Assembly: GCA_029264305.1 (NCBI GenBank)
Contig: JARICA010000017.1
Location: forward strand, 124,001 to 188,000
Reading direction: 5' to 3'
DNA from: Faecalimonas sp.
Lineage (GTDB): Bacteria > Bacillota > Clostridia > Lachnospirales > Lachnospiraceae
DNA length: 64,000 bases
This document shows, one piece after another, positions 44,807 to 53,724 of the stretch (position 1 is the first letter of the stretch; the number at the start of each line of letters is the position of its first letter). The translations under genes and the position numbers were made by a program. Under the pieces are notes generated by a model that saw nothing but the letters and a program-made list of their open reading frames with translations, was not told where the DNA came from and searched no databases.

Positions 44807-46193
44807 ATTGCACTACAGGTATTTTTATTTCATTTTTCTCTCCATTTATTTCACAAGCAAACAAATATACCGGTTGATAATATCCTTTCGAATCTATCAC
44901 ATACCGCATTTTGCACTCTTTAACTACAATAGACAATTTATCTGCCCTTCCATACGGATAGTAAAATTGTCCCGAACAAATTTGCTCAAATGCTTCCTGC
45001 TCACTTATTCCTTCAAATTTTTTATACATTTTACATTGTTTTAACCCGTAATTTAGTTCTATTATTTCCTTTTCTTCACTAACCTTGACACTGATTTCCC
45101 CTTCTGTCAGATTATTATTTCCCATTACTGGATCTATATTAAAAGTATATATTCCATCCTCTTCACTAAACGTCGCCTTCTCTGGAATAATAATATTATA
45201 TTTTTCAAATACTTTTCGAATTTCTTCTTCGGAAAACTTTGTTTTTATTTCATCATTTTCATCAAACAAACAGCTTAAATTATATGTTCCATCCGCATAA
45301 TATATCCAAAGACTCGTCTGATTCTCTCCATAAAAAATGGCCATATCTTCATAAAAATCATTTCTATCTTTATCTAGTTGAATACCTAATTTTTGAAAAA
45401 GATTTTCTGCAAAATCAGCTGCATCTTCATTACTCCATCTTTTAAATTGATATACTGGAACTTTTTTTACCTCTTTACTATATTTATTGTTTGACTTTAC
45501 TTGTAACTTATCCGCATCATAAGTCACAATATATTGTCCTCCTACATTTCCAAGCTCCTTATTATGATACGAAATAAAAATAACCGAAAAACCAACCACA
45601 CAAATTATCAATGGCAACTGTAAAATTGCAACTTTTTTCCACGAAACTTTTTCCTTTTTATATTTCTTGAGCACCATACCAATAAACGCATAAATACCAT
45701 AACCGATCATCATTCCTACTGTATTGTGTAGTATATCATCCAATTCAAAAATTCCTCTTTTTTGAAACAATTGAACTGCTTCTATGCATAATGTAAATAA
45801 AAATCCTGCCAAATAAGTTTTCCAAAAATTTCTAAAAAATTTAATCATAAATGGTAGTAAGATTCCAAAAGGTACAAACATACACACATTTAAAATAATA
45901 TTTCTCCATGCGGTTAAAGAAAAATTTATCCATGCATCACGATAAGAATAAAATAATGGTAATATACTTCGGTTATTCGTTATACTTGCTCTACTAAATA
46001 TTGTTGCTCCAAGTACAATTATTGTGTAACTCCCCAATAAAATCCATCCAAAAATTCTACTGAATTTCAATTTCTTATTCCCCTTAAGCAAAAATTTATA
46101 TACCACCAACACAAGTGCTAAAAGAACTGAAATTCCAATTGCTCCTAAAACAAAATATTCTTCTGCCATTGAAATTAAACTTGCTATTCTCAT
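44805..46193 (-). CDS. VanZ-domain membrane protein fused to a secreted C-terminal domain
   Basis: Starting at ATG 46191-46193 behind AAGGAA gives 462 residues. The N-terminal half has about five membrane segments with the VanZ pattern ILNVCMFVPFGILLPF and CIEAVQLFQKRGIFELDDILHNTVG. A sixth helix near 190-210 leads into a hydrophilic C-terminal domain of about 250 residues, presumably extracytoplasmic, which I do not recognise; it has repeated PepSY/YcdB-like strand patterns. VanZ confers low-level teicoplanin resistance in enterococci, but most VanZ-like proteins are of unknown role. Compared with the usual 160-200 residue VanZ the length is unusual. Confidence 0.8.
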   Translation of the reverse strand: MRIASLISMAEEYFVLGAIGISVLLALVLVVYKFLLKGNKKLKFSRIFGWILLGSYTIIVLGATIFSRASITNNRSILPLFYSYRDAWINFSLTAWRNIILNVCMFVPFGILLPFMIKFFRNFWKTYLAGFLFTLCIEAVQLFQKRGIFELDDILHNTVGMMIGYGIYAFIGMVLKKYKKEKVSWKKVAILQLPLIICVVGFSVIFISYHNKELGNVGGQYIVTYDADKLQVKSNNKYSKEVKKVPVYQFKRWSNEDAADFAENLFQKLGIQLDKDRNDFYEDMAIFYGENQTSLWIYYADGTYNLSCLFDENDEIKTKFSEEEIRKVFEKYNIIIPEKATFSEEDGIYTFNIDPVMGNNNLTEGEISVKVSEEKEIIELNYGLKQCKMYKKFEGISEQEAFEQICSGQFYYPYGRADKLSIVVKECKMRYVIDSKGYYQPVYLFACEINGEKNEIKIPVVQ

Positions 46194-46212
46194 ATTCACT
46201 TTCCTTTTTTAT

Positions 46213-47001
46213 TTATTTCTTTTTTAAATAGTTTTTCAATTCTTCAATAATCTCTTCATGTTTTCTCGGTGTCATGCGAGGAAACGCCTTCATAAGTCGT
46301 TTCATATTTTTAGCATTGCGTACAGCTAGTTCTCTGTATTTCTGCTTTAACTCTGTGATCTTCTCTGCCATTTCTTCAGAAATGTCTTCTCTTCTTTCAA
46401 TAACTCCCAAAACATCTTTTGAAATATTTTCTCCAATTTCATCTGAAATACGACGAAGTTCTCTGGCAATCTCTTCCATTTTTTCTAGATGTTTATTGAC
46501 TTTCAAAATTTTAGAAACAGTTACATAAAGATCCAATAAAATAACTATACCTAAAATAAGATCGACTGTAGTTCTAATCCATCCTGGGATAACTGTAACT
46601 CCTTTATAAATAAATGGATGAATCCATTTCACAATTGCTACGCAAGCAATTCCCCAAATAAGTGAAAACAATAAACATACATATCCATTTAAATTCAATG
46701 GCATTCCTGAATAATCCCACCATTTATTATGAAATATTTTATCAAGTGCAAATCCAGTCAACCATTCCAACGCAGTCACTACAATTACAGATGTCACATA
46801 CAATAAAAGCAAATTAGACTTATATGGCATTAAAAGTTGTACGACCATGACAACACCCACACCATAAATTGGACAAATCGGACCATTCAAAAACCCTCTA
46901 TTGACAAATCGTCTTTCCTTTACCGCTGCAAAGGCAACCTCTGTACACCAACCCAAAAAACCATATATAAAAAAACATAATATTATTTCGTACCCATTCA
47001 T
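46213..47001 (-). CDS. CmpB-like membrane protein (putative ABC transporter permease type II family)
   Basis: The 262-residue protein begins at ATG 46999-47001 behind AAGGAGAG; a TTG six codons upstream is unlikely. It has about five membrane helices in the first 175 residues with the family hallmarks FFIYGFLGWCTEVAFAA, NRGFLNGPICPIYGVG and WWDYSGMPLNLNGYVCL. A charged helical coiled-coil tail follows (about 180-262). The CmpB family is labelled an ABC permease, but no ATPase is found here and the function is unknown. The VanZ-fusion gene begins about 20 bases downstream, so the two are probably cotranscribed. Confidence 0.85.
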   Translation of the reverse strand: MNGYEIILCFFIYGFLGWCTEVAFAAVKERRFVNRGFLNGPICPIYGVGVVMVVQLLMPYKSNLLLLYVTSVIVVTALEWLTGFALDKIFHNKWWDYSGMPLNLNGYVCLLFSLIWGIACVAIVKWIHPFIYKGVTVIPGWIRTTVDLILGIVILLDLYVTVSKILKVNKHLEKMEEIARELRRISDEIGENISKDVLGVIERREDISEEMAEKITELKQKYRELAVRNAKNMKRLMKAFPRMTPRKHEEIIEELKNYLKKK

Positions 47002-47077
47002 TCGCTTCTCTCCTTTCAATTATTTATAGACATTATAACATCATTTTTTCTTTCCCAATAAAATATCTAATAAAAAT

Positions 47078-47109
47078 ACCAAACTTTGTGGACTTCATCA
47101 AAGTTTGGT
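47078..47109. terminator. Bidirectional terminator
   Basis: ACCAAACTTTG (47078-47088) and CAAAGTTTGGT (47099-47109) pair perfectly. A T-run follows on both strands (GCTTTTTTT on plus, ATTTTTATT on minus). It ends the ATP-grasp gene transcript. Confidence 0.85.
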
Positions 47110-47132
47110 GCTTTTTTTATTTTCTATATTTT

Positions 47133-48347
47133 CTAAAAGTATTTTTTATATTTTTTATAATGATTCATACATCTAAGCCAATACATGATTTTTCTCTTCA
47201 AACACATGTCTTTTTTATAATAAAACGAATCACAAACTTTTCCTTGTTTTACTAATTCTTTAATTTTGGCAATCTTTTCTTTATCCTTTACATACTTATA
47301 AACGACTCCTAATGGAACAACATGCCAAAAATATTCATCTTTTACATATGTCGTTGGAATTTCTTTATGATATACATAATCGTCCACGATATATTTTGCC
47401 AAATTATAGCCGCCACCTGTTACACGATAATGACTTCTTCCTTGTCTAATATTGATTTCAAACATTTTATATTTGCCATCTCGATAATCATATTTTAAAT
47501 CACAATCCGCCAAGCCTTCATATCCTATATCTTCCATCAAAAACTGTATTTTTTTCATCAGTTCTTCATTATAATCTGACATAGTAATTGTCGCTGCATT
47601 ATTACCAATTGCAGTAGGCGTATGCTCTTCCAATACAACATTTCCAAGATTCATCATTTTGACTTTATGGTCACTTCCAACATAAATTTGCAAATCATAC
47701 ATCGCTGCATCTTCCCCAGGAACTTTCTCCTGAATAATCATATTATCATCATAACCATTTTTATAAATCAATTTTAATGTATCTACTAACTCCTCTTTTG
47801 TATCAATAAAGTATGCTTTGTGAAATCCTTCAAATTTATTTCGATGAAATTTCACACTATCGGACGCTTTTAATACTACTGGAAACAACATATCTTTTAA
47901 ATCAAATTCAAACTGCATTTCCGGCTTATAAATAAATGTTTTGGCATAATCCAAATTATATTTCTCACATAATTCGTAAAATGTTTCTTTTAAAACAATA
48001 TTATCTAATACTTCTTTATCTGTATAAGGTAAAATAAATTTATCTTTTAACTTCTCTTTATTTTCCACAATCAAACGTACATAATGATCTGCACATCCAA
48101 TAAGAATAAGTTTCTTTTCCTTTCCATACTTGTTATATATAGCATTCATTTCTTTAAGAAAAATATCTGTCTTGTCCAATCCTGCTCTTTCTCTATATAC
48201 AAGAATTTTACTGTTTGCAATGATATTACTGGAACTTCTTGCTACCACTAATGATTTAATTCCATATTCTTCATGAAATGCTCTTGCCATACTATATACA
48301 TTAATATCGCTGGCTAACAACACAGGTAAAAATTCTACTTTTTCCAT
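47133..48347 (-). CDS. ATP-grasp ligase (carboxylate-amine ligase type)
   Basis: The 404-residue protein has an N-terminal Rossmann-like domain (about 8-110, PVLLASDINVYSMARAF), then an ATP-grasp fold with LFPVVLKASDS, MIIQEKVPGED, GLADCDLKYDY and KMFEINIRQGRSHYRVTGGG (metal and ATP ligands), and a basic C-terminal tail. The layout is like D-aspartate ligases that attach the peptidoglycan cross-bridge residue and other carboxylate-amine ligases. The substrate is not proven, and no racemase lies beside it. The ATG has AAGGAG upstream. It is followed by a terminator and is probably monocistronic. Confidence 0.82.
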   Translation of the reverse strand: MEKVEFLPVLLASDINVYSMARAFHEEYGIKSLVVARSSSNIIANSKILVYRERAGLDKTDIFLKEMNAIYNKYGKEKKLILIGCADHYVRLIVENKEKLKDKFILPYTDKEVLDNIVLKETFYELCEKYNLDYAKTFIYKPEMQFEFDLKDMLFPVVLKASDSVKFHRNKFEGFHKAYFIDTKEELVDTLKLIYKNGYDDNMIIQEKVPGEDAAMYDLQIYVGSDHKVKMMNLGNVVLEEHTPTAIGNNAATITMSDYNEELMKKIQFLMEDIGYEGLADCDLKYDYRDGKYKMFEINIRQGRSHYRVTGGGYNLAKYIVDDYVYHKEIPTTYVKDEYFWHVVPLGVVYKYVKDKEKIAKIKELVKQGKVCDSFYYKKDMCLKRKIMYWLRCMNHYKKYKKYF

Positions 48348-48438
48348 TATTCTATCTCCTTACTCCTATTTGCATTAAACACCCAAATGGCCTAATCTTA
48401 ATAATTATATCAATTTGCTATCATTCTGTCACTATTAT

Positions 48439-48870
48439 TTAAGCAAAAACTTTCATTATCACTATCCCCAAGCAAAGATAGGGTCCAAATGCAATTTCTT
48501 CTTTTTTATTTATTTTCCTTAAAATATATTTTCTAAAAATAACCATTCCTGCCAAAAACACTGCTATTGCAAAACTATAAAACCATTTTTCTGCCCCTAA
48601 ATAATATCCTGCTACTACACTTAATTTTACATCTCCTCCACCAAAACTTGATGGTGCGAACACGAGTATAATGAAAAAAATTATTCCAGCTAACAATGCA
48701 CCGACAACCCCTTCCATAGAAAACCCTTTAAAAAGATCACAAATTAATAAAACCAAAATCCATTTATTTTCTATTTTTTTATATCGTATATCTTGTATAG
48801 AGATAATAAGTAGCACACCCATCCATATTCCATCTAATATTATATCTTCACCTTCTTTATACCTATTCAT
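48439..48870 (-). CDS. Small prepilin peptidase (A24 family, TadV/CpaA-like)
   Basis: The 143-residue protein has about four membrane helices and both aspartyl protease motifs: Asp27 in SIQDIRYKKIENKW and the GxGD motif in FGGGDVKLSVVAGYYLG. Such enzymes cut the leader of type IV prepilin-like proteins. It lacks the methyltransferase domain of classical PilD. The open frame reaches a TTG at 48898-48900, but that sits in the loop of the terminator at 48885-48916, so I start at ATG 48868-48870; the ribosome binding site there is poor. No pilin or assembly genes are in the window. Confidence 0.82.
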   Translation of the reverse strand: MNRYKEGEDIILDGIWMGVLLIISIQDIRYKKIENKWILVLLICDLFKGFSMEGVVGALLAGIIFFIILVFAPSSFGGGDVKLSVVAGYYLGAEKWFYSFAIAVFLAGMVIFRKYILRKINKKEEIAFGPYLCLGIVIMKVFA

Positions 48871-48884
48871 ACTTCTAATGTATA

Positions 48885-48916
48885 AAAGAAGATATGCCAA
48901 AAGACATACCTTCTTT
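48885..48916 (-). terminator. Terminator of the PHP-domain gene
   Basis: AAAGAAGATATG (48885-48896) pairs with CATACCTTCTTT (48905-48916) over 12 positions with one wobble and an 8-base loop, and TTTTATAC follows on the minus strand. Confidence 0.7.
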
Positions 48917-48921
48917 GCTTT

Positions 48922-49761
48922 TTATGATATATTTTTAAATTTCTTTTTTGCTAAAAGTTCTACTTCAATCGGATCTATTGCATCTACGGGATTTTCTTCT
49001 TTTTCTTTTCCTTTTCGTTTGTGTGCCTTTAAAAGGTTTCCACCCTTATTATATATCCAAAAAGAATACGTTAAAATTTTACTTGCTTTTCCTAATTTTT
49101 CCTTTGTTGTCTTAGCATATAAAGTCCCTCCGATTTCCATCGGCACTTTTCTTCGAATTAACGTAATTAACTCCGTTTCACAAGTAACATACTCCGGTAA
49201 AATCGTATATGCTTTTCCTACACATTCCGGCTTATGAGAATCACTTCCCGCAACTGCTGGCTTTTGGTAACGTGTTGCTAGTTTCATCGCTGCTTCATTG
49301 GATACTTCGGATTCACATGCATTAAACCCTTCAAAAAAGTCAAATCTTTTGATTAGTTCTGGAGATTTAAAAAATCTCTTTGTATTTGCATAACTTAAAT
49401 ACTTCTCACCACAAGGATGTGCTGGCCCCAAAATCCCACCATTCTTATGCACAAAATCTATCAAAACAGATACTGGAAGACCTTTCACTTCTAAAAGGCG
49501 CATCTTAACTCCCTCTGGCATAATAATAATGATGTGTCCCGCATCACGTGTATCGTATTCAATACCTTTTAACACAACAAAATCTGTGTGTTTTTTCCCA
49601 CGCATATTGTTTTTCCAGTAACGATACCCTTTATACGTATTATGATCTGTAATCAGCATTCCCTGAAAACCATTTTTCTTCAAAATTGTAATATATTCGT
49701 CCAAACTCACTTTACTGTCAATTGAACCTTCTTTCACATGACAGTGCATATCTATCTTCAT
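48922..49761 (-). CDS. PHP-domain metal-dependent phosphoesterase
   Basis: The 279-residue protein carries the four PHP motifs: DMHCHV (His6, His8), MLITDHNTYKG, GPAHPCG and GSDSHKPECVG. The family hydrolyses phosphoesters, for example histidinol phosphate, 3',5'-nucleoside bisphosphates or oligonucleotides; the exact substrate cannot be told. The last 60 residues are a basic tail (KAHKRKGKEKEENP). The start ATG has AAGGAGG upstream. It stands between the prepilin peptidase and the phosphate cotransporter gene. Confidence 0.88.
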   Translation of the reverse strand: MKIDMHCHVKEGSIDSKVSLDEYITILKKNGFQGMLITDHNTYKGYRYWKNNMRGKKHTDFVVLKGIEYDTRDAGHIIIIMPEGVKMRLLEVKGLPVSVLIDFVHKNGGILGPAHPCGEKYLSYANTKRFFKSPELIKRFDFFEGFNACESEVSNEAAMKLATRYQKPAVAGSDSHKPECVGKAYTILPEYVTCETELITLIRRKVPMEIGGTLYAKTTKEKLGKASKILTYSFWIYNKGGNLLKAHKRKGKEKEENPVDAIDPIEVELLAKKKFKNIS

Positions 49762-49833
49762 AAGAAAGCCTCCTTTGCTTCTTTATGTGTTCTAGATTTA
49801 TTATACCTCTTTCAGGAAAAACTAGCAATCGCA

Positions 49834-51462
49834 TTACATCATTTCGTTGTATTGTTCACCAATATTTAAGATATGATCACCAATTCTTTCAAAATCTGTA
49901 AGAATTTCCGAAAAAATAATTCCTGTTTCAGCTTTACAGTCACCCTTTTTCATTCTTTCAATTTGTTCCTTTAAATACATTTCTTTCATGTCATCAATTT
50001 TCTGTTCATTTTTAGCAGACTTTTCTAAAATCTTTTCTGCTTTAGAAATATCTTCCACAGTAATATCTTCCAACGCTTTAGCACAAAGTGTTTTCATTTC
50101 TTCTACTTCTTTTGATGCTGAATCTGAAAATTTCATTCCCCATTGTTTCAAATCTTTCGCATATCCCAAAAAATTCATTGCATGATCACCAACACGTTCA
50201 ATATTAGAAATAATTTTATAATATGCATTAATTCTTCTCAGATCTTCATCTGCCATTTCTGTTCCCATAAAGCCCACGATATATTTTGAAATTTCTTTAT
50301 TCAAATAATCAATATACTCTTCTCTATCTAGCATTTTTGTTGCATTAATTTTATCACCATAAATAAGTGCATCAAAACCAGTTTCTGTATTTTTCTTTAC
50401 CATAGTGAGCATACGATTTACTTCTCCTTCTATTTGCGAAATTGCAAGCGCAGCATTTCCTACCGCATAACTACTTTCAAATTTTTCAATATATGCCAAG
50501 CGATGTTCTTCTTCAATGTCTTCTTTTGATTCCGGCAAAATTTTTACCGCTAATTTAGCCATATAATTTCCAACTGGAAGAAGTAATAATGTCGTTGTAA
50601 TATTAAAAATAGTATGTACATTAGCAATTTGTGCAACGGTATTTCCTGGAGTTAATGTTTCTACCAAATGTACGAATGGTGTAACTAAACAAATTACTGT
50701 AAATAAAACTGAACCAATCACATTAAACATTAAATGAATAACTGTAGTTCTTTTCGCATTTGTTTTTGTACCGATAGAAGCAAGTACGGCTGTAATACAT
50801 GTACCTATATTCTGCCCAAATAAAATATATACAGCACTTGAAAGCGGAACCACTCCTGTTTGTGCTAACGCCTGTAAAATACCAACAGAGGCTGATGAAG
50901 ATTGGATTACCGCTGTAAATATTGCTCCTACGAAAATACCTACAATTGGATTACTTGCATTTGCCATGAATCCAATAAATGCTTCAGATTCTCTCAAAGG
51001 TGCCATTGCATTTCCCATCGTCTCCATACCAATAAACAAAATCCCAAGTCCCGCAAGAATTTCACTTATATGTTTCACTCTCTCGTTCTTAATAAATGTA
51101 ATAGAAGCTACTCCAATAAAGGCTATAAGTGGTGCAATTGCACCAATATCAAGGGCAATTAATTGTCCCGTAATTGTTGTTCCTATATTTGCACCCATAA
51201 TTACCCATACCGCTTGGTTCAATGTCATTAAGCCTGAATTTACAAAGCCGACAACCATAACTGTAGTCGCTGAAGAAGATTGAATCACCGCTGTAATCGC
51301 TGCACCTACAACTACACCTACAATGCGATTTGATGTTACCCTCTCCAAAATTTTCTTCATTTTATTACCAGCTGCAGCTTCTAACCCATTACTCATCATT
51401 TGCATTCCATATAAAAATAATGCAAGTCCACCGAGTAACATAAATACTCCTGTCATTCCCAT
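49834..51462 (-). CDS. Na+/phosphate cotransporter with PhoU-like tail
   Basis: The 542-residue protein has two Na/Pi cotransporter repeats with the signature TAVIQSSSATTVMVVGFV (about 57-75) and TAVIQSSSASVGILQALA, each between membrane helices. A C-terminal PhoU-like helical domain follows (about 330-542, NIERVGDHAMNFLGYAK and DFERIGDHILNIGEQY). It should couple sodium and phosphate uptake across the membrane, controlled by the PhoU part. The start has AAAGGAT upstream. A small membrane protein gene lies 24 bases upstream. Confidence 0.92.
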   Translation of the reverse strand: MGMTGVFMLLGGLALFLYGMQMMSNGLEAAAGNKMKKILERVTSNRIVGVVVGAAITAVIQSSSATTVMVVGFVNSGLMTLNQAVWVIMGANIGTTITGQLIALDIGAIAPLIAFIGVASITFIKNERVKHISEILAGLGILFIGMETMGNAMAPLRESEAFIGFMANASNPIVGIFVGAIFTAVIQSSSASVGILQALAQTGVVPLSSAVYILFGQNIGTCITAVLASIGTKTNAKRTTVIHLMFNVIGSVLFTVICLVTPFVHLVETLTPGNTVAQIANVHTIFNITTTLLLLPVGNYMAKLAVKILPESKEDIEEEHRLAYIEKFESSYAVGNAALAISQIEGEVNRMLTMVKKNTETGFDALIYGDKINATKMLDREEYIDYLNKEISKYIVGFMGTEMADEDLRRINAYYKIISNIERVGDHAMNFLGYAKDLKQWGMKFSDSASKEVEEMKTLCAKALEDITVEDISKAEKILEKSAKNEQKIDDMKEMYLKEQIERMKKGDCKAETGIIFSEILTDFERIGDHILNIGEQYNEMM

Positions 51463-51486
51463 TTTTTCTATCCTTTCTTTCCTATC

Positions 51487-51882
51487 TTATGCGTTAATGA
51501 ATGTGAAAAATTCTCTTCTTTTTTTCCCATCCATTTGATGTATTTGACGCATCCGCAAAATATGATATTCTAGAAAGCTTCCTATTTCTTTAAATATATC
51601 CCTTTTCCATTTTTTCTTTAATTGGCAATAAAGTAAACATATATACAAAAAATATAAATATATTCTAATTCTATTCTTTCTCATAGTCTGAACATTGGGT
51701 TGCACTTTTCCACGCACCATTACTACAGCACTTTCTTTTTCCATCACTCGCTCCCAAAAACTTTTTTTCATCGTACTTGCATCTTCTTCATACAAAGGTG
51801 TTGACTTTTCCACTACAATCCACTCATCCGTGTTTGAAAATGCGAGTAAAAAAATAAGAAAAAACATCAATATTTTTTTCAT
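51487..51882 (-). CDS. Small secreted or membrane protein of unknown function
   Basis: I do not recognise this 131-residue protein. Starting at ATG 51880-51882 behind AAAGGA it has an N-terminal hydrophobic helix (MKKILMFFLIFLLAFS), a hydrophilic region with a KSTPLYEEDASTMKKSFWER segment, a second hydrophobic stretch (RIYLYFLYICLLYCQL, about 72-87) and a very basic C-terminal tail. Two further ATG codons lie directly upstream, so the exact start is uncertain by two residues. Its place 24 bases before the phosphate cotransporter gene suggests cotranscription, but no partnership is proven. Confidence 0.62.
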   Translation of the reverse strand: MKKILMFFLIFLLAFSNTDEWIVVEKSTPLYEEDASTMKKSFWERVMEKESAVVMVRGKVQPNVQTMRKNRIRIYLYFLYICLLYCQLKKKWKRDIFKEIGSFLEYHILRMRQIHQMDGKKRREFFTFINA

Positions 51883-52062
51883 CATCATATCCTTTCTTTC
51901 CCTTAACACTTAGCACAATAGCATATTCTTCGTGCTTATGTCAATTGAAAATTCAAGACTACAAAATCTGTTTTTTCTCTTGTGAAACATATATCAAATA
52001 TGGTAATATTGTAAGGATTGAGTTTTTTAACTAACGATAAAATACTAAAGGAGTAAGAACAA

Positions 52063-52689
52063 ATGAAACAAAACTTTTTCAGTGGTTTAATGGCAGGCGC
52101 TTACATCGCTTTAGGTGCAATAACTTTCTTGATTATTCCTAATCAAATTGTCGCCTCCCTTTTCTTTGCTACAGGAATTTTTCTAGTATTTAATTTTAGC
52201 AATATGCTTTTTACTAGAGTATGCCCACTTATGATTGCCACAAAAGAATATGACGTAAAAGATTTAATTGTAACTTGGATAGGAAATGGAGTTGGAGCAT
52301 TTATCATTGCTACACTGATACATTTTTGCAGATTTGAAAGCAAAATTTTAGAACGTCTTCAAGCCATCGTAGACACGAAACTTACCGATTCCCCATTAAG
52401 CTTATTTATTATGGGAATTATCTGTGCTATTTTTGTAAGTTATGCTGTTTTCCTTGGAAAAAAATATCCAAAAGGATCTTTCCCTCAAATTTTTTATGTA
52501 TGGCTACTAATCACCGCCTTCGTTTTTGGTGGATATGATCATATTGTTGCCAACATGTATTATCTTTCAGCATATGGATGGGCTTTCGGTGTACAGATAA
52601 TTCCTTTCTTAAAAGTTTTGGGAATTGTTACTGCCGGAAATATAGTTGGTGGATTACTTATTGGATCTCTTGAGAAAAAACATCTTTAA
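52063..52689 (+). CDS. Formate/nitrite transporter family channel
   Basis: The 208-residue protein has about six membrane helices and FNT-family features: SGLMAGAYIALGAI, a central GNGVGAFIIATLIHF and the YDHIVANMYYL motif with the conserved His-Val-Ala-Asn, and a final GNIVGG. FNT channels carry formate, nitrite, hydrosulfide or lactate as protonated anions. The protein is shorter than the usual 250-280 residues, mostly through short loops and termini, but all helices seem present. The ATG has AAAGGAG upstream. The gene ends inside the convergent HAD phosphatase gene. Confidence 0.88.
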   Translation: MKQNFFSGLMAGAYIALGAITFLIIPNQIVASLFFATGIFLVFNFSNMLFTRVCPLMIATKEYDVKDLIVTWIGNGVGAFIIATLIHFCRFESKILERLQAIVDTKLTDSPLSLFIMGIICAIFVSYAVFLGKKYPKGSFPQIFYVWLLITAFVFGGYDHIVANMYYLSAYGWAFGVQIIPFLKVLGIVTAGNIVGGLLIGSLEKKHL

Positions 52690-53311
52690 GTTTTGACAGA
52701 GAAGTTACTTTTGCATAAAGTAACTTCTCTGTTTCTTTATCCGGTTCACTTAAATCTGGAACCATAATTGCTCTACAGCCTGCAAGCGTAGCTGCTCGTA
52801 CTCCATTTGGAGAATCTTCTATAGCGTAACAGTCTTTTGGATCTTCCCCAATTTGTTCACACGCATAAAGATAAATATCTGGCATCGGTTTCCCATTTTC
52901 TACCATATTTGCACAAATCACCTGATCAAACCAATGATAAATCCCAATTTCTTTTAGATATCTTGTAGCTCTTTCTTCGTCTGTTGCCGTTGCAACTGCT
53001 ATTTTCAATCCTTGCTCTTTCAAATAAGGCAGAATTTCATCTACTCCTTCTTTCTTTTCAATTCCATTTTTATCTAGCCAATCACGCATTAATTCTTTTC
53101 TTCTCTGTCTTACAGCTATATAATCAAAATCTTTTCCATAAATTGATTGTAATTTAGGTTTTGCATATTTTCCTGCCAAACTTCTAATCATCAAAGCATC
53201 TTCTCTTTTTATGTCATATCCAAATTCTTTTCCTGCTTGACACCAAAATTTCACCAAATATTTTTCTGTATCAATCAGAACTCCATCCATATCAAATATA
53301 ACAGCCTTCAT
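52658..53311 (-). CDS. HAD-superfamily phosphatase (beta-phosphoglucomutase-like)
   Basis: The 217-residue protein has motif I FDMDGVLIDTE (Asp7, Asp9), a helical cap, motif II VATAT, motif III with the Lys in ENGKPMPD, and motif IV IEDSPNGVRAA. This is subfamily IA, the group of beta-phosphoglucomutase and phosphoglycolate-like phosphatases. The substrate is unknown. Its last 32 bases overlap the end of the FNT gene on the other strand, and the FNT terminator (52696-52732) lies entirely within its coding sequence. It is four bases after the rhodanese gene. Confidence 0.9.
   Translation of the reverse strand: MKAVIFDMDGVLIDTEKYLVKFWCQAGKEFGYDIKREDALMIRSLAGKYAKPKLQSIYGKDFDYIAVRQRRKELMRDWLDKNGIEKKEGVDEILPYLKEQGLKIAVATATDEERATRYLKEIGIYHWFDQVICANMVENGKPMPDIYLYACEQIGEDPKDCYAIEDSPNGVRAATLAGCRAIMVPDLSEPDKETEKLLYAKVTSLSKLKDVFSQEIQ
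52696..52732 (+). terminator. FNT gene terminator inside the HAD coding region
   Basis: ACAGAGAAGTTACTTT (52696-52711) and its exact complement (52717-52732) form a 16-bp stem with a 5-base loop; TTCTTTAT follows on the plus strand. It lies just after the FNT stop. Confidence 0.8.
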
Positions 53312-53314
53312 ATT

Positions 53315-53608
53315 CTACACCACTAATTTCCCATTATATCCAACAATACCACCTATATTTACTGCAGTATACCCTATTTTATTCAAAAAGTCCGCAGCTC
53401 TTTTTGATCTTGCTCCACTCAAGCAATATACGAAAATAGGATTTTCTTTTGGAAGAGAAATCGTTGGAAGACGATTAATCGGAATATTTAAACTGCCTTC
53501 TAAATGCCCCTCTTGATATTCTTCGATAGAGCGAACATCTAAAAGCACCGCATTTTCTGTTTCCTTCATTGTTTCTAATCCTTCTTCTATCATTAATTGT
53601 TCGTTCAT
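53315..53608 (-). CDS. Single-domain rhodanese-like protein
   Basis: The 97-residue protein is one rhodanese domain with VLLDVRSIEEYQEGHLEGSLNIP split around residues 21-43, and the catalytic Cys62 in FVYCLSGARS. Such proteins move sulfane sulfur between carriers. No partner sulfur gene is adjacent. The ATG has AGGAGG upstream. The HAD phosphatase starts four bases downstream, so the two form a small operon. Confidence 0.9.
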   Translation of the reverse strand: MNEQLMIEEGLETMKETENAVLLDVRSIEEYQEGHLEGSLNIPINRLPTISLPKENPIFVYCLSGARSKRAADFLNKIGYTAVNIGGIVGYNGKLVV

Positions 53609-53724
53609 TTTATATCCTCCTAGTACTTTTTTATTTTTATTATATCAAATTTCATTTTAATTACTGTGATAAAATCACATTTCATTTATTTATTTTTTTA
53701 CTATAATGGTATTCTCATATAGCG

